Of a stretch of DNA of 64,000 nucleotides, positions 10,331 through 21,600 are shown in pieces; position 1 is the first letter of the stretch; each line of letters begins with the position of its first letter. This DNA comes from Syngnathus acus (taxonomy: Eukaryota > Chordata > Actinopteri > Syngnathiformes > Syngnathidae): NCBI RefSeq assembly GCF_901709675.1, contig NC_051088.1, positions 20,064,693 through 20,128,692 of the forward strand. Direction: 5' to 3'. Made by a program: the position numbers and the translations under genes. Under the pieces are notes generated by a model. It saw only the letters and a program-made list of their open reading frames with translations. It had not been told where the DNA came from and did not search any database.

Positions 10331-12605
10331 AGACATATTTGTATTTTTAAATACAATGTAAAAATTGTAATATTGTATTGTATTGTAATAGATGGAAATA
10401 ATAAATAATCGACACACACAAAAAATACATAAATGCACGCGTTTCAAAAGACGATTTCCGGTATTTAGCATTCCAAATGTGTAGTCTAATAATACAGCAG
10501 GGAGCTGTTAGACTCAACGCCCTCCTCTTGGAGTATTTTACAGAGGGGGGGGAAATGAATTGATGTGCTTTAAATAGATTGGCTGGAGCGCTATTCAAAT
10601 GGTTGCAGTTATATAATTGACAGGTAGCAAGTATTCTATAAATAGATTCTATCATCCAGTGCAGGTTAACGAAAATGATGAGATAAAGGAAAAGTCTAGA
10701 ATGCAGAAAAGGTTAATCAAGTGTGTGCATGCCTGTTTGTTCAGCTCGAATGGCATCTTTTGAGGCTGAGACAACCTTTGACCTCCCCATTAGTTCGTAT
10801 GATACAATGCTATTATTCCAGCTCATGGCTCTATATGACAAACCTCAATTGATAAGTGATTCATCCCCCATCTAAATTCTCTGCAGCCTTTAGGCTGATC
10901 GCTTTCAGATGAGCGGTTATGTGGCTTTACACAGCTTGGAGCCCAAGTGGGTTTGTCACCAGATTTAGGGTGAATTATAGTCCCATCTGGAGCATCAGCA
11001 AGTTCCTACAGAGCTTCACTCGTGACCCAGTCTGAGCATAGGATCAGCAAGTGAATAATTTTGGCAAATTAGAAGCTACAAGAAGCAGTTTCTCGATGTT
11101 TGTTCATATGCCAATGCCTCTGATTGAAGAATCGGGGTGTTTAAAATGACTTTGCAGAGCTACTCTTTAAATAACTCGCAGACATGACTCTTTTCGTGTA
11201 AATATACTGTACCAGACTCGATCCTCTTAGTGGCGCCCGGTGAGAGAGAGCTCTTGAGCTTCATCATTTCGTATGGTAATCAAAGCAATAAAGCTATGTG
11301 CTCGTGGAGGATTTCATCAGGTCAGCAAGGTTGAGTGATGGTTTGAACATACTAATATTGCTGATATATATTGGATGAATCTGGGCTCATTGTTTGATTA
11401 TTGGGATATTTATCAGAGATATGATTTTTGGTGCATTACATAATTTTGAAGCAATATTTTCATAATTGAATGGTGCACTGTGGTTAATATGAGTGTGTCA
11501 TAGCTAAATTAGTAGACTTTACATTTTTACTTCAAATGCTTCAACACTGTACTAGTTTACCTTCGAAATCACTCATGCGTAAAACGCGTAAAATGCGTCT
11601 TATTGCTTACTTACAATCGATGAAGTCTTGCAATTGCTAAAAAAATAATGCAATAATTTTTTGGGGGCAAATCAAACGATGAACTTAAAACTTTGAATAC
11701 AGTATTCATTGTCATAAAGTTATTATTTTGGGGGTTTGAAATGTTAATTCCTACTGATCTATTTTCAGAATGCACAGCTTCAATTAGTTAAAAAAAATTT
11801 CTGCACCAATTTTAATTGGGGGTTTTCTCAAACCAACACAACACCTGGGGTGCTGAAGGTTGAAGCTCGTTTTTTAACTTGACAAGGCCAAGTTCTTTTA
11901 ATGTCTCGTTCATGATGGCTGCAGTGGTTAATGTGTCTTTGTCAGCATACAAGATTTCTTAGACAGCAATCACAATAGTCACAGCAATGGCAAAATGACT
12001 CGATGAAGATCTGAATTGGCAACGACTGGAATGAAAACTACTAAAACACATGTTACAAAATTCAGTAAAGCAAGTTTCACACTGCTTTGGGCTGCGATGG
12101 TGATTTTGCTCCCTGCCAGAAAAGGCAACAATGTAAATAAACTCCACCACTGCTGCCAAGAACAGCAGTCAAATACCCAGCATTAATTACCAAGTTTGAA
12201 TCTTGTGGTCTTCCAAGCTACTGGTACACATGAAACTTGTTGAGGGTTATTTAAGCAAATACTCAATATTGGCTTCAACTGTATAAAACTGATTCCCAGT
12301 GCCAATGCTAGAAACAAACCCCGAGTCATTTGACAGGGGTAGAATGTTTGAGAAAAACACGGTGAATGGCTTGAACGGTTGATTTTCTTTTGAGGTGGTG
12401 TCGGAAGTCTCATATTCACAAGGGATGTGAATATATGTCTGATGTGTGAATTGTCAGGTTGAAAACAAGATGCGACGCAAGGTATAGTTCTCACGAGAGA
12501 CTCCAATAGTAGTTTACTTGTCCTACATTCGAACATTTAAGAAAGTCTCTGCCACCATTAAACGGGTAGACAGCATTTTGAGGATAGCAGCAATGAAGAA
12601 GAATG
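10331..12605. other. No gene seen, repeat-poor
   Basis: AT-rich unique sequence without recognisable transposons. TATTG units repeat briefly at 10370-10388 and a run of eight G occurs near 10546. Open frames are short and unlike known proteins. Confidence 0.5.
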
Positions 12606-12760
12606 ACTGACTGACTGACTGACCCTTGAGCAAGGCATTGGTCCCCAAAGGTCAAGAGCTGCAGCGCTGTCTGTCTGAACCTTTTACTCTACATCTCCAC
12701 TCCCATGCCTGCATGTGTGAGCTGGATCTGTGCAAAACAAAATATACAGTGTGAGTTGAA
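12606..12760 (+). mobile_element. Interspersed repeat fragment with GACT run
   Basis: A short (GACT)n run at 12606-12623 precedes CCTTGAGCAAGGCATTGG and GCTGCAGCGCTGTCTG, words typical of a dispersed teleost repeat. The ends are not definable. Confidence 0.4.
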
Positions 12761-13099
12761 TTCATTTGAGTGTTCAGTTGTTATCATGAGCTGATGTAGC
12801 ATTTTTTGCTGTGTTGTTTTGCTTATGCTTGACCTGTAGTCAGTTCAGTCCTGATAATCCTGTCAAAATGTAGTTTGCAGCAAAGCTAAGCCCGCTTTTT
12901 CTTAGTACATGAACGACGCACTTATTAAAAACCTATGTGCAGGTTTATTTTTTATTATGCCTAGTTATCAAAATTCAGCCGAACACATAGGCCAAGTGAA
13001 AGATAATGCGAAGCCTGCTCCAAAGCCACACAACTCAAATGTTGTAAGAACTGCAATATGGCCAAACACCTTGCTAGCCTGCACAAATAATCAGAAGTG
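12761..13099. other. No gene seen
   Basis: Unique-looking AT-rich sequence. Confidence 0.4.
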
Positions 13100-13417
13100 A
13101 TTGTAAATGACATTTGCCTCACACCTCTGGGATTGGGGATTCCAATCTCACTTCTGGCCTTCCTTTGTGAAGTTTGCATGATCTCCCAGTGGCCTGTGCT
13201 AGCATGGATTTTTTGTCAAGTTCCTCCCAAAATATGCACATTAGGTTTAATTGAAGACCAAATTTTTCATAGGTTTGAAAGTGAGCATGAATGATTGCAA
13301 GTGCCCTACAATTGACTCGCTTTCAGTCCAGTGTGTGAATCGTCTCTCAACCAAAGTCAACTGGGATTCGCAGCTCAAATGTAATTGGGGATAGCGGTGC
13401 AGAAAATTGATGGATAC
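13100..13417 (+). mobile_element. Degraded tRNA-derived SINE
   Basis: Body landmarks appear in order: GGCCTTCCTTTGTGAAGTTTG, GTTCCTCCCAAAATATGCAC, TTTAATTGAAGACC, a diverged CCAGTGTGTGAATCG region, AACTGGGATTCGC and GATAGCGGTGCAGAAAATTG with a short GGATAC tail. Divergence from the younger copies is high. Confidence 0.75.
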
Positions 13418-14027
13418 AAATTTTGCTACAGCAATAGCATTATTATTTCTATTGGTGTTTGATACTGTGTGTAATATATATATATATGTGTGTGTGTGTG
13501 TAGATACTATGTATTATTTTATTCGTCTTTTAAGGTCACTCTTTAGTTTTAGCAAAACTCCTGCTCCACATGCAATCTTGCCTTTGTTTGGACCCCAAGG
13601 CCTTGTCCTCTTCATTTTTTGCTCCTCATACAGAGCTGCATCCTCCACGCTCTTACTTTCCCTACCTCTGATGTCACTATAAGTCATCTTCATGGGAGCA
13701 GCTTAGTACCTAAGGAGCCAAAGGAGTAATACACAGCTTCGTGATGGGATGCACACGACAAGACAGCTATTGGTCGTCGACAAAATGCACTACTTCGTCT
13801 TCGTCATCTTTTTTTTTGTTCCTGTTTCAGAGTGCGCATATGTACTGTTGAGGTCATTTCAGGTCATCCTTATACATGGGCAGAAAACATACATTATGAT
13901 ATATCTCAAACCTAATTTGGTGAGCCCTAGTCGAGAAGGTCATAATCTATTGAAATTAAGAAATTGTGTACCTTTTCATTAAAAGAAAACATTACTATCT
14001 ATATATGTTCATAGAGGGGGATATAGT
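13418..14027. other. No gene seen; short TA/TG microsatellite
   Basis: A (TA)n(TG)n tract lies at about 13476-13502. The rest is unique-looking. Confidence 0.5.
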
Positions 14028-14153
14028 ATGGGCCTCACACGTCTGAGCTCCTGGGTTTAATTCAATCTTGGCTTGGGCCTTGAGAGGTGGTGTTGTGGTT
14101 TTCCTCTCACATTCCAAAACATGAATGCTACGCAATTGACGACTAATTTGTCC
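14028..14153 (+). mobile_element. SINE 5' fragment, degraded
   Basis: GGCCTCACACGTCTGAGCTC and a B-box-like CTGGGTTTAATTC are followed by GTTTTCCTCTCACATTCC, AAAACATGAATGC and ACGCAATTGACGAC. The 3' half is missing. Confidence 0.55.
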
Positions 14154-14164
14154 AACTCGGTTGT

Positions 14165-14850
14165 TTCGAACTGGGGTTCTTAAATTGGACAGTGATTTTA
14201 AATTAGACCGGGAAATTGGTGCTGTTGTTAAATCCAGCTTCTTCTTCCATCTTAGGCAGCTGGCTAAGGTAAAGCCCTTCCTTTCTCAACAGTACTTTGA
14301 AACAGAGATTCATGCCTTTGTCACATCTTGGCAGGATTAGTGTAATGAGTTTTATTTTGGAGTCAGCCAGTCCTCCATCAAGCGTCTCCAGTTAGTCCAA
14401 AAATGCTGCTGTTCGCCTCCTGACTTGTGATTGGTACTCTACCGTCCCTTCACTGGCTCCCTGTATATTTTAGTGGAGTTCTTTTTTTAAATGTTGTCAT
14501 TTTTTCAAATCTTTCTCTGAGCTTCAGCACCACCTGCTTGGTGCCTTAGGTCAGCGGTGACAGTGGGGCAGACACAAATAAAGGTATTAAGATAATGCTC
14601 AGAGGGTATCGAGCTTCTTCAGTTGCCAGTCACACTCTTTGGAGAATGACCTTCCGCTAAATAGTAGGCAAGTCCCCTCACTGCCCATTTTAGAACCTAA
14701 TCTTAAAACGCATTTGTATTATGTGGCTTTTTGCTCAGCACAAAATTTGTCTTCATTAAAAATTTATTGTTTTAACTGTTTTCATGTGACTGCTCTATGT
14801 GCAGCACTTTGTATGCGGTTTGCTAATTAGTGCTGTATACAGTTCCTTTA
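14165..14850 (+). pseudogene. LINE reverse transcriptase remnant, C-terminal part
   Basis: This is the end of the polymerase ORF of a jockey-group (L2/CR1-like) non-LTR retrotransposon. From 14170 the plus strand encodes LDSDFKLDREIGAVVKSSFF followed by HLRQLAKVKPFLSQQ and IHAFVTSWQD, then after a stop FGVSQSSIKRLQLVQ, the thumb region of this family. The final segment at 14640-14720 gives LPLNSRQVPSLP and LEPNLKTHLY, matching the conserved end of the ORF. Between them at least two in-frame stops and a shift break the frame, and the ITPVL-SLHWLPV core is barely readable. The upstream endonuclease and RT palm are absent, as in 5'-truncated LINE copies. It directly follows a SINE fragment. Confidence 0.85.
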
Positions 14851-15709
14851 AGATGAATAATTTCTTTTCCCTAAACTTCGTTTGTGCCCGATTCCCCTAC
14901 TACCTCTGAGCCAGACCACTTTGTCCCAAAGTTTTTCTCTGATTTTTGAGTGCCCTTTCCTCAGCCTCATTTCTGCTTTGGTTTGCTCAGTTTCCTGTAG
15001 CAAGCCAACATTTCAATTTATTCTTTAACAAGTAAAAACATGTCAGCCGACTATTGCAGATTGTGATTAAATCAATAGTTTGTGCCAAAGCACAAGTACA
15101 CAATCACAGTCTTCTGATAAAACACACTGAAATACACAACGGGGGATCATCATGTCCCCCAAAATACACTCAAAATGTATGTGCCACATAGGGACAATTA
15201 TTGTAATCCGAGGTAACCTTTTCCAGGACCATATAGGGTTTGTCAATTTTAAAAGTGTCAAGGGGACAAAAACTTTAACTTTGAGGGTACTGCAGTAGAG
15301 ACAGGCCATTAAGAGACAGGCCATTATACATTTACCTGTACAAGAATTTTCCTCAGTAGAGTTCAACTTTCAGTGAAAAATCTTTTCAAAAATTAGGTCA
15401 TCTAGCCTTCCATTTGTTGCAGGGACATTTAGACTCCAAAGGGTCACCCCTGACCGACATAGAGGGAGTATTCTTTGTCACTACACTGCAGCCTTTTTTG
15501 ACAAACACGCGAGGAGGCGGCACTTTGAGATGAAGGAAGCATGCTAATTTCCCTTGCTGACTCACGTCCAGGCTTGTGTAGCTTCTTTTCCTGCCACACT
15601 CAGTCACCTGACAACTAAAGGTCTTATCACTGCTTGAAATACACATATCTTGTGCACCTTTTGGAAATGGAGGTCTCACTTTTTTTTTACCCCCAAAGGG
15701 CACGTGTAT
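14851..15709. other. No gene seen
   Basis: Unique-looking sequence. A 17-bp direct repeat (AGAGACAGGCCATTA) occurs at 15297-15327. A 101-codon minus-strand frame at 15398-15703 matches nothing I know. Confidence 0.45.
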
Positions 15710-15731
15710 GGGGGGGGGGGGGGGGGGGGGG
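15710..15731 (+). repeat. Poly-G run of 22 bases
   Basis: Twenty-two consecutive G on the plus strand, 28 bases beyond a T9 run. It can form G-quadruplex structure and is prone to length errors in sequencing. Confidence 0.95.
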
Positions 15732-15949
15732 TTGTAATTCTAGCATGATGGGGCCAATCCATTTTCTCTGGTTTTCAATGTTTTGGCTCCCATCATAAGC
15801 CACGGCATGCTCTGTTTGGGGAATTTTCAAAGTAAGAGGTTTGTATTCTACTATGTTGATTTAAAAAAACAACCAATTACAGCTTGTTATGGGATATGTT
15901 GATGTCTGCCTGTCAGCACAGGAGGAAGGAAAATTACATGATTATAGCA
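15732..15949. other. No feature seen
   Basis: Short unique-looking interval. Confidence 0.4.
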
Positions 15950-16112
15950 ACACGCCATTCTGGTGGCATAGTGGAGGTAGTACTACAGCTTCCCCTGACA
16001 TTCCCAAAACACGCTTCTTATGTTAATTGAAGAATCTAAATTGATTATAAGTGGCTTGATTGACAATCTTTGCCTTGCCAGTCCAAGGTATATCCTGCCT
16101 CAATAGAATCTT
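15950..16112 (+). mobile_element. SINE fragment, degraded
   Basis: GGTGGCATAGTGGAGGTAGTA resembles the tRNA-like head; CCTGACATTCCCAAAACACG, TTAATTGAAGAATCTAAATT and CCAGTCCAAGGTATATCCTG follow in SINE order, with internal deletions. Confidence 0.6.
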
Positions 16113-17819
16113 GAAAGACTCAAGATGCCATGTGACCCTGATGAGGAAAAACCCTTATGTTACACACTTTTCCTAATTGCACGGAGTGAAACAAACTTCA
16201 CAAGGCAGGATAATGTGAAACAAGTGCTTGTGGCCTCCATTAGTCAAGGGAATTGGCTGTAAGATAACCAAAAATATTTTGGATTGTGACAGAACCGTTT
16301 GTGTTCAGTCATGGTTAATGATTGCTTCACAATGTCCACTGACACCCGTTTTCAACTTTGAGTCTTAGCTGCGTTGATTTTGAATATTCTCCCCCAGACC
16401 CTTGTAGGTCATCAGCCTAGTTCTATGAACCAAGGTGTTGAAAGGTTTAAAATCTGTGGGCACTTGAATGTGGAAAACAAATTTCACCCTGCGTTGTGCG
16501 TGTGACAAATGAAAGCCTCTAAATTTATTCCGCACATGTAAACTGCACACAAAAGTGGTTTTGTTTTTTGGAGCTGTGGCTATGAAAGGATTTGAACATC
16601 AGGTGCCCTCATCCTTGTCGAAAGGGATTTGACCATCAGAGCTGCTAAACGTGTATGCCATGCTACATTTTCCACGGAGGCAGGAAACTCATCTGGCAAA
16701 TGTATCACTCATGTTGCCTGAACTCCATTGATCCATTATAGAGCCTAAATCTTATTAGCCGTCTCTTCGTCACAGTGCCCTTCCCCTCTTCACCATGTCA
16801 TTGCCCAATGTGAGTCATAAGTGTCATATGAATATTGCTGATAATGTGGCCCACGTCATTTTCCAGCCAGTGAACACCTGTCCACCTGTGTCCCTGGAGA
16901 TGTGTTCATTTGACACCGCTTTGGCTCGTCCTCGAGAGACCCCTCATCTTAGCTCTCAACGCAACAAAAGAGGCCAATATCCTGCTTGTTGTTCACTTCT
17001 AATTAAAGTCTAACACTGCTTTTGTGTCTCAAACAATGCACTTGGGAGGCACCTCTGCTTTTGTGTTGACTCCCTTTATTGACTGTTGATCTGAGTCACT
17101 TCCAGGTAACAGGAAATGGTGGCCTTGCAAAGAAGAAGAAAAAAAAAATCAGGTGACAGCTGGCAAACAGTAGAGCTCGAGTAGGAAAGAGGCCTCGGGG
17201 TGCGAGCCTTCCTATCGCATGGTCCATGACCCATTGCACTCTAATTTGGGTTTGATTGCACACTTGATGGTAGTGGTTCTCCATGTCAGACTTTTTACCC
17301 ACTGCCTCCTGTTTTATGCTACAGCTTTTATTTTGTGGAATGAATGTTACATTACATTATAAATAATCAAAAACAAGAGAAAAACACCTGGTGGTGGGCA
17401 AACAAAAAAGTAAATAGTTTAGGGAATAATAGGCTTAATTGTTGACAGTGAAACACAAAACACATTGTATTATATATAATATATGTTTTGCACATACAAA
17501 GAATAATATAATCCATGATTGGTTTCACTTTTACTTTTGTCTGTACATTAGGATGAGTTTTAAAAGGCCCTATGAGATTCATGGTTTGGAGAGGCTGTGC
17601 CACTGTAATTGTTAGTTTAGGACACCATCTAGTGGTCTTATAAATGTAAGAGCAGGGCAGTTTTCTAAAATATTAAGTTTTTATACAATGTAGATCAATG
17701 AAGAGGGGGGATAATGTAAAATTATAATTGGACCATTTTTATGCATAAATCTTTCATAATTTAATGGCTCACTGGTAGTGTAATGTTTCAATGTTGACAA
17801 CCAGCATCCAGGATATTTT
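16113..17819. other. No gene seen
   Basis: Unique-looking. The phrase ACACCATCTAGTGGTC near 17621 recurs in fish MITEs but stands alone here. An A-rich run lies at 17138-17149. Confidence 0.45.
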
Positions 17820-17969
17820 CCAGCGCAGTATCTGTTGGTGTGGATGTGAGTGTGAATGGTTGCTTGTTTCCATGTGAACATTTCTACTTCTAGTCTGCCT
17901 TCACTAACAGCCAGCTGTGATTGGCTTCGGCCCTGAATAGGATTCGTGGCATTCAAAATGGACGGATGG
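17820..17969 (+). mobile_element. SINE 3' fragment, degraded
   Basis: GTGTGGATGTGAGTGTGAATGG and GCTGTGATTGGCTTCGGCCC precede ATTCAAAATGGACGGATGG, the usual tail. The middle is diverged. Confidence 0.6.
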
Positions 17970-18102
17970 CAATATTATTTAAAAAAATGATGTATCTAGG
18001 CTGTTCCTTGGAAGGCACCAAGGAAAAATGCCATCAAGAATGCTGCTCATTTGTCCATGCATGCACTTGCCTTTTTTCTGGCATAAAGGCGATAACTTAA
18101 GT

Positions 18103-18653
18103 CAGAGGCTTTCAACTGTTTTTGTCCAAGGGACCGCCATTATAACCAAGACACAAGTCGGGGACCACTGCTTTGGCAGAATATCATTTTAATTTGCACG
18201 GAAGGAGGATAGACCTATACAGGCTATTTATTTGCATCTGTATGTCTATTTTGGGAATCTCAGCTACATTTATCATAATTTGGATGTTTAAATAATTCAC
18301 AAAAGTAGCAGGAAAATAAATCTAAAAGTCTAAATTGACATGAGGATTGAACCCACCCACCACCTTCAAGGTTGAAGTCTATCACTATAACCTAGCCATG
18401 CCCCCTCTAACTTCGCTTGGGGAGGGGGGAACCTGTTCAAATTTGCTACATTTGGTGAAAACACCACCAGGAAGACACAAAAAATCTCAGTTTATTGTTC
18501 ACAAAATTAGCTGGAAAATAAATAAAGTGTAAATAATAAATCAATGTTATTCTTAAAAACGTTACAATTATTAGCCATTTCCAATTTCGTGAACCACCTG
18601 CAATACCGCCTCGTATCATTAGAGGGCCGCGAACCACCGGTTGACAATCCCTG
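18103..18653. mobile_element. Non-autonomous hAT element, 551 bp
   Basis: The ends are imperfect inverted repeats: CAGAGGCTTTCAACTG at the left and, inverted, CAGGGATTGTCAACCGG at the right. They are flanked by 8-base duplications matching at six positions (ACTTAAGT at 18095-18102, ATTCAAGT at 18654-18661), as hAT insertion predicts. The inside repeats the words GGAAAATAAAT and carries a tRNA-like segment on the minus strand. No transposase is encoded. Confidence 0.75.
18335..18405 (-). mobile_element. tRNA-like SINE head inside the hAT element
   Basis: On the minus strand GGCATGGCTAGGTTATAGTG resembles an A box and GGGTTCAATCCTC is close to the canonical B box. It is probably a fragment of a different tRNA-derived SINE, nested in the hAT element or part of its composite body. 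Confidence 0.4.
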
Positions 18654-21600
18654 ATTCAAGTGACTGGTTGAATTTATGTTCATCAGGAGCAGCACCTTGA
18701 GTTTTTGTATTTACTTGTATAACTTGTGTCAATCAATCCTGTGCCAGCTATTAGCTTGATGTTAGACAGAGCTCAGAGGTGCAGTATAGTTGAGGTGTAG
18801 GCCAAGTGGGAAAAATCAGCCGCCCTAGATGTCATGCATTCCCCCAATCTCTGAGCCCCGGCTGCAGGTTGCCCTCCACTGGCAATTACTTTCATCCACA
18901 GACTGTGACCAGGAACTGTTCCCCTCGGGGTTGGCACACACACTTGCACACCTCAAGCCTGCTGAATGCTAATTTAGGGCTTCTGCCAGTGCAGCTTTGG
19001 TTTGAGCTTCTAATCCCTTCCTGTATGGCGGCAATCCCCCTAAATGTACCCTCATGGTTGCGTGTGCACCAGTCCATGCCCGGCCATTCTGGTCAAACAC
19101 ATGGAAGACACGCCAGTGAGGCGCATAACAGCGAGTGCACAATGAAAACACACTGTTGGCCAAGCTTTTTAGCACCACTGAATAGGCAATGATGCATATA
19201 TACCCAGGGAAATAGAAAGCCACTCATCCTCCCCAGTAAAACAGCAATGAGCACATTAACCTGCATAAGCTTGGTGACTTGGAGATGCTTATAGAGAAAG
19301 CAAACAGTGAGTGAAGAGGAGTGGGGATTAGGGCGACAATGTTTATTTTAGCGGATTAAAGCAGGGTTACAAGGAGCTAGGTCATTCTCCTAACAGAATG
19401 CGGGCTAAGCAGGTCTGAGAGAAGATCTTTAGTGGCAACCAGGTAGAGCAGAGTAAAATGGTGACACGGCATGTGCATTAATGGTGTACAACTTGTGATG
19501 CTAGTTCTATTGTCTCTACGGAACAAGATCAGGAGACAGCACCCACATGATGGTTGATACCTAAAGTTGGCCAGTAACTGGCCTACTCCCGCCTTACTCT
19601 GGTCCCCATTGGCCCATACTCACACGCCGCTGCATTCCAGCTTTGGCATCACTTCAAATTACATCGCTGCATTGTTACAATGTTATTACTTTGAGGACTG
19701 TGTGCATTATTGAGAATGATTCTGTTCCTATCGTGCAAGGAGGTGGCTATAATTAACAACTGGCAGGGAGAGCAATCGCTTTGATTATACCACACGCTCA
19801 GCCTGGCTTCTCATACACATGCTTGTGCAGAATCATGACGTTTTCTTCAAGTGCTGTTGCCAGGGTGGTGTACCTCCTCTGAGCCCCGATTGGAGCACTT
19901 GCGATTGGGAAATGATATGACTGGCCAATTTTTAGAGTACCCCTTATCTCATAGCCTCGTAGATTAGGGGGAACCCCATTGTGCCACAGAGCATCGTGCC
20001 AAGAGTGTCTAACTTGTATCTGACTGTTCAAGTTTAACTTCAAACACAAACTTTATGACACCACCACTCCCCCACACCGGACACCTCACCGACCTAAGCA
20101 GCTTGAACCACTATATTCCCTTTGCATATACGTACATGAACTTACAATTAGATATCTTCATTTTTTTCTAATTACATCTTGCAAACACCTGCCGATTACC
20201 ACGCCTGCCGGCCCCTATCATGATCCTACGCAAGAGGACCATTGTGTTGCAAACAGCCGGCCTTGTTTAGCACAAGGGACAAGGTCGTTTAAGTGATAAT
20301 GAAGTCGTCTCATTAATGTAATGAGACACATTTTTAATGAAGGTGATTTGGGGTATGGGAGGGGTTATGTGCATACACACGAGGGAAACGTGCAATCTGA
20401 CAGATGCAATGAGCATGCAAGTTCAGACGGTTAGACAAAAATATATTTATTTAAGTGCAAAAAAATTTGATCCAGCACGTTTGTTCGGCTCTTTTGTAAC
20501 ACTTATTTAAACTGAAAACAAAATCCCACACTACTCTAACTACTCTGAATCTGAAGGATGCTCCTTTGAATTTGCACACATAATTCCTCAATCTCCTTCA
20601 AGCAAAATCACCTCTTGAAATGGATTTCATCCATTCGGCCTCCATCAAAAGCTCACTTTATTCGCTCTCCTCTCATCCTGGGCAAACACAAACAATTTCA
20701 ATTATTATTATTTTTGCCTCAGCAATAACAGGGGTTGTTTATTTTCATCATGAAGGTACCGGTGGCTCTCTCCGGTAAAGCACAGAAGCCAAGTAGATGC
20801 TGCTGTGCCTCTTGGTGAAAGCGATACATACTCTACCACGTCATACTATAGTGTCCAAAGCGTGTAGTATACAAAATTTCCATCTGTGAATATAGCCAAG
20901 TGAAAGAGACACAGTAAACTTGGAACTACAATGTAGTGTATCCAGCATTTGGGTTATTTCACCTTAGCATGTAGATTTTTAAATACAAGAGATGGCTTTG
21001 CAGTTTGTCTAGCTGCGATAATGTACCTCCATTGTTGTATGGGGAGGGGACACCTCCATGACTCACGGACAGTCATAAAGGGTGCCGATGGGACATCCGT
21101 CTCAAATAGACACTACAAGCTTGTCAAGTGTGGTAAATAGCAAGTCCTAGAGGAGACATTTGTCTCCCCAGCAGGGGAGTAGTTGTCCATCTTGTTGCAA
21201 AGCATGACTTCACAGAGAATGTCTTGTACCTGTCATGTAACAGAATAAAACACACACCGGCTAAAAGTGAATGCATGCTTATTTCTGAAGTACGTTTGGA
21301 TTTTTGCATACTAAAAGGACATTTATGTGTGAACGTGCTCTGTGAGTGCTTGTGCTATCCAATCATTAATCTCTGCTTGTCTACTCGTCTTTGCTTGACT
21401 TTTCCTCATCCCGCCACTTTCCAATCTGCACACTGAGAGGCTCCCACCGTCCATACCAATTAGCAGCAGTTAACTGGCCATGCCACTGGGCAACTGATGA
21501 CTACATTTCCCACAGCGCAAAGAGGGAGATCGCCTCTCATTATTAATGACACTGCCAGAACAGAGGCGGATGCTGAGTGCTACCCAGTCAACCTGCAGTT

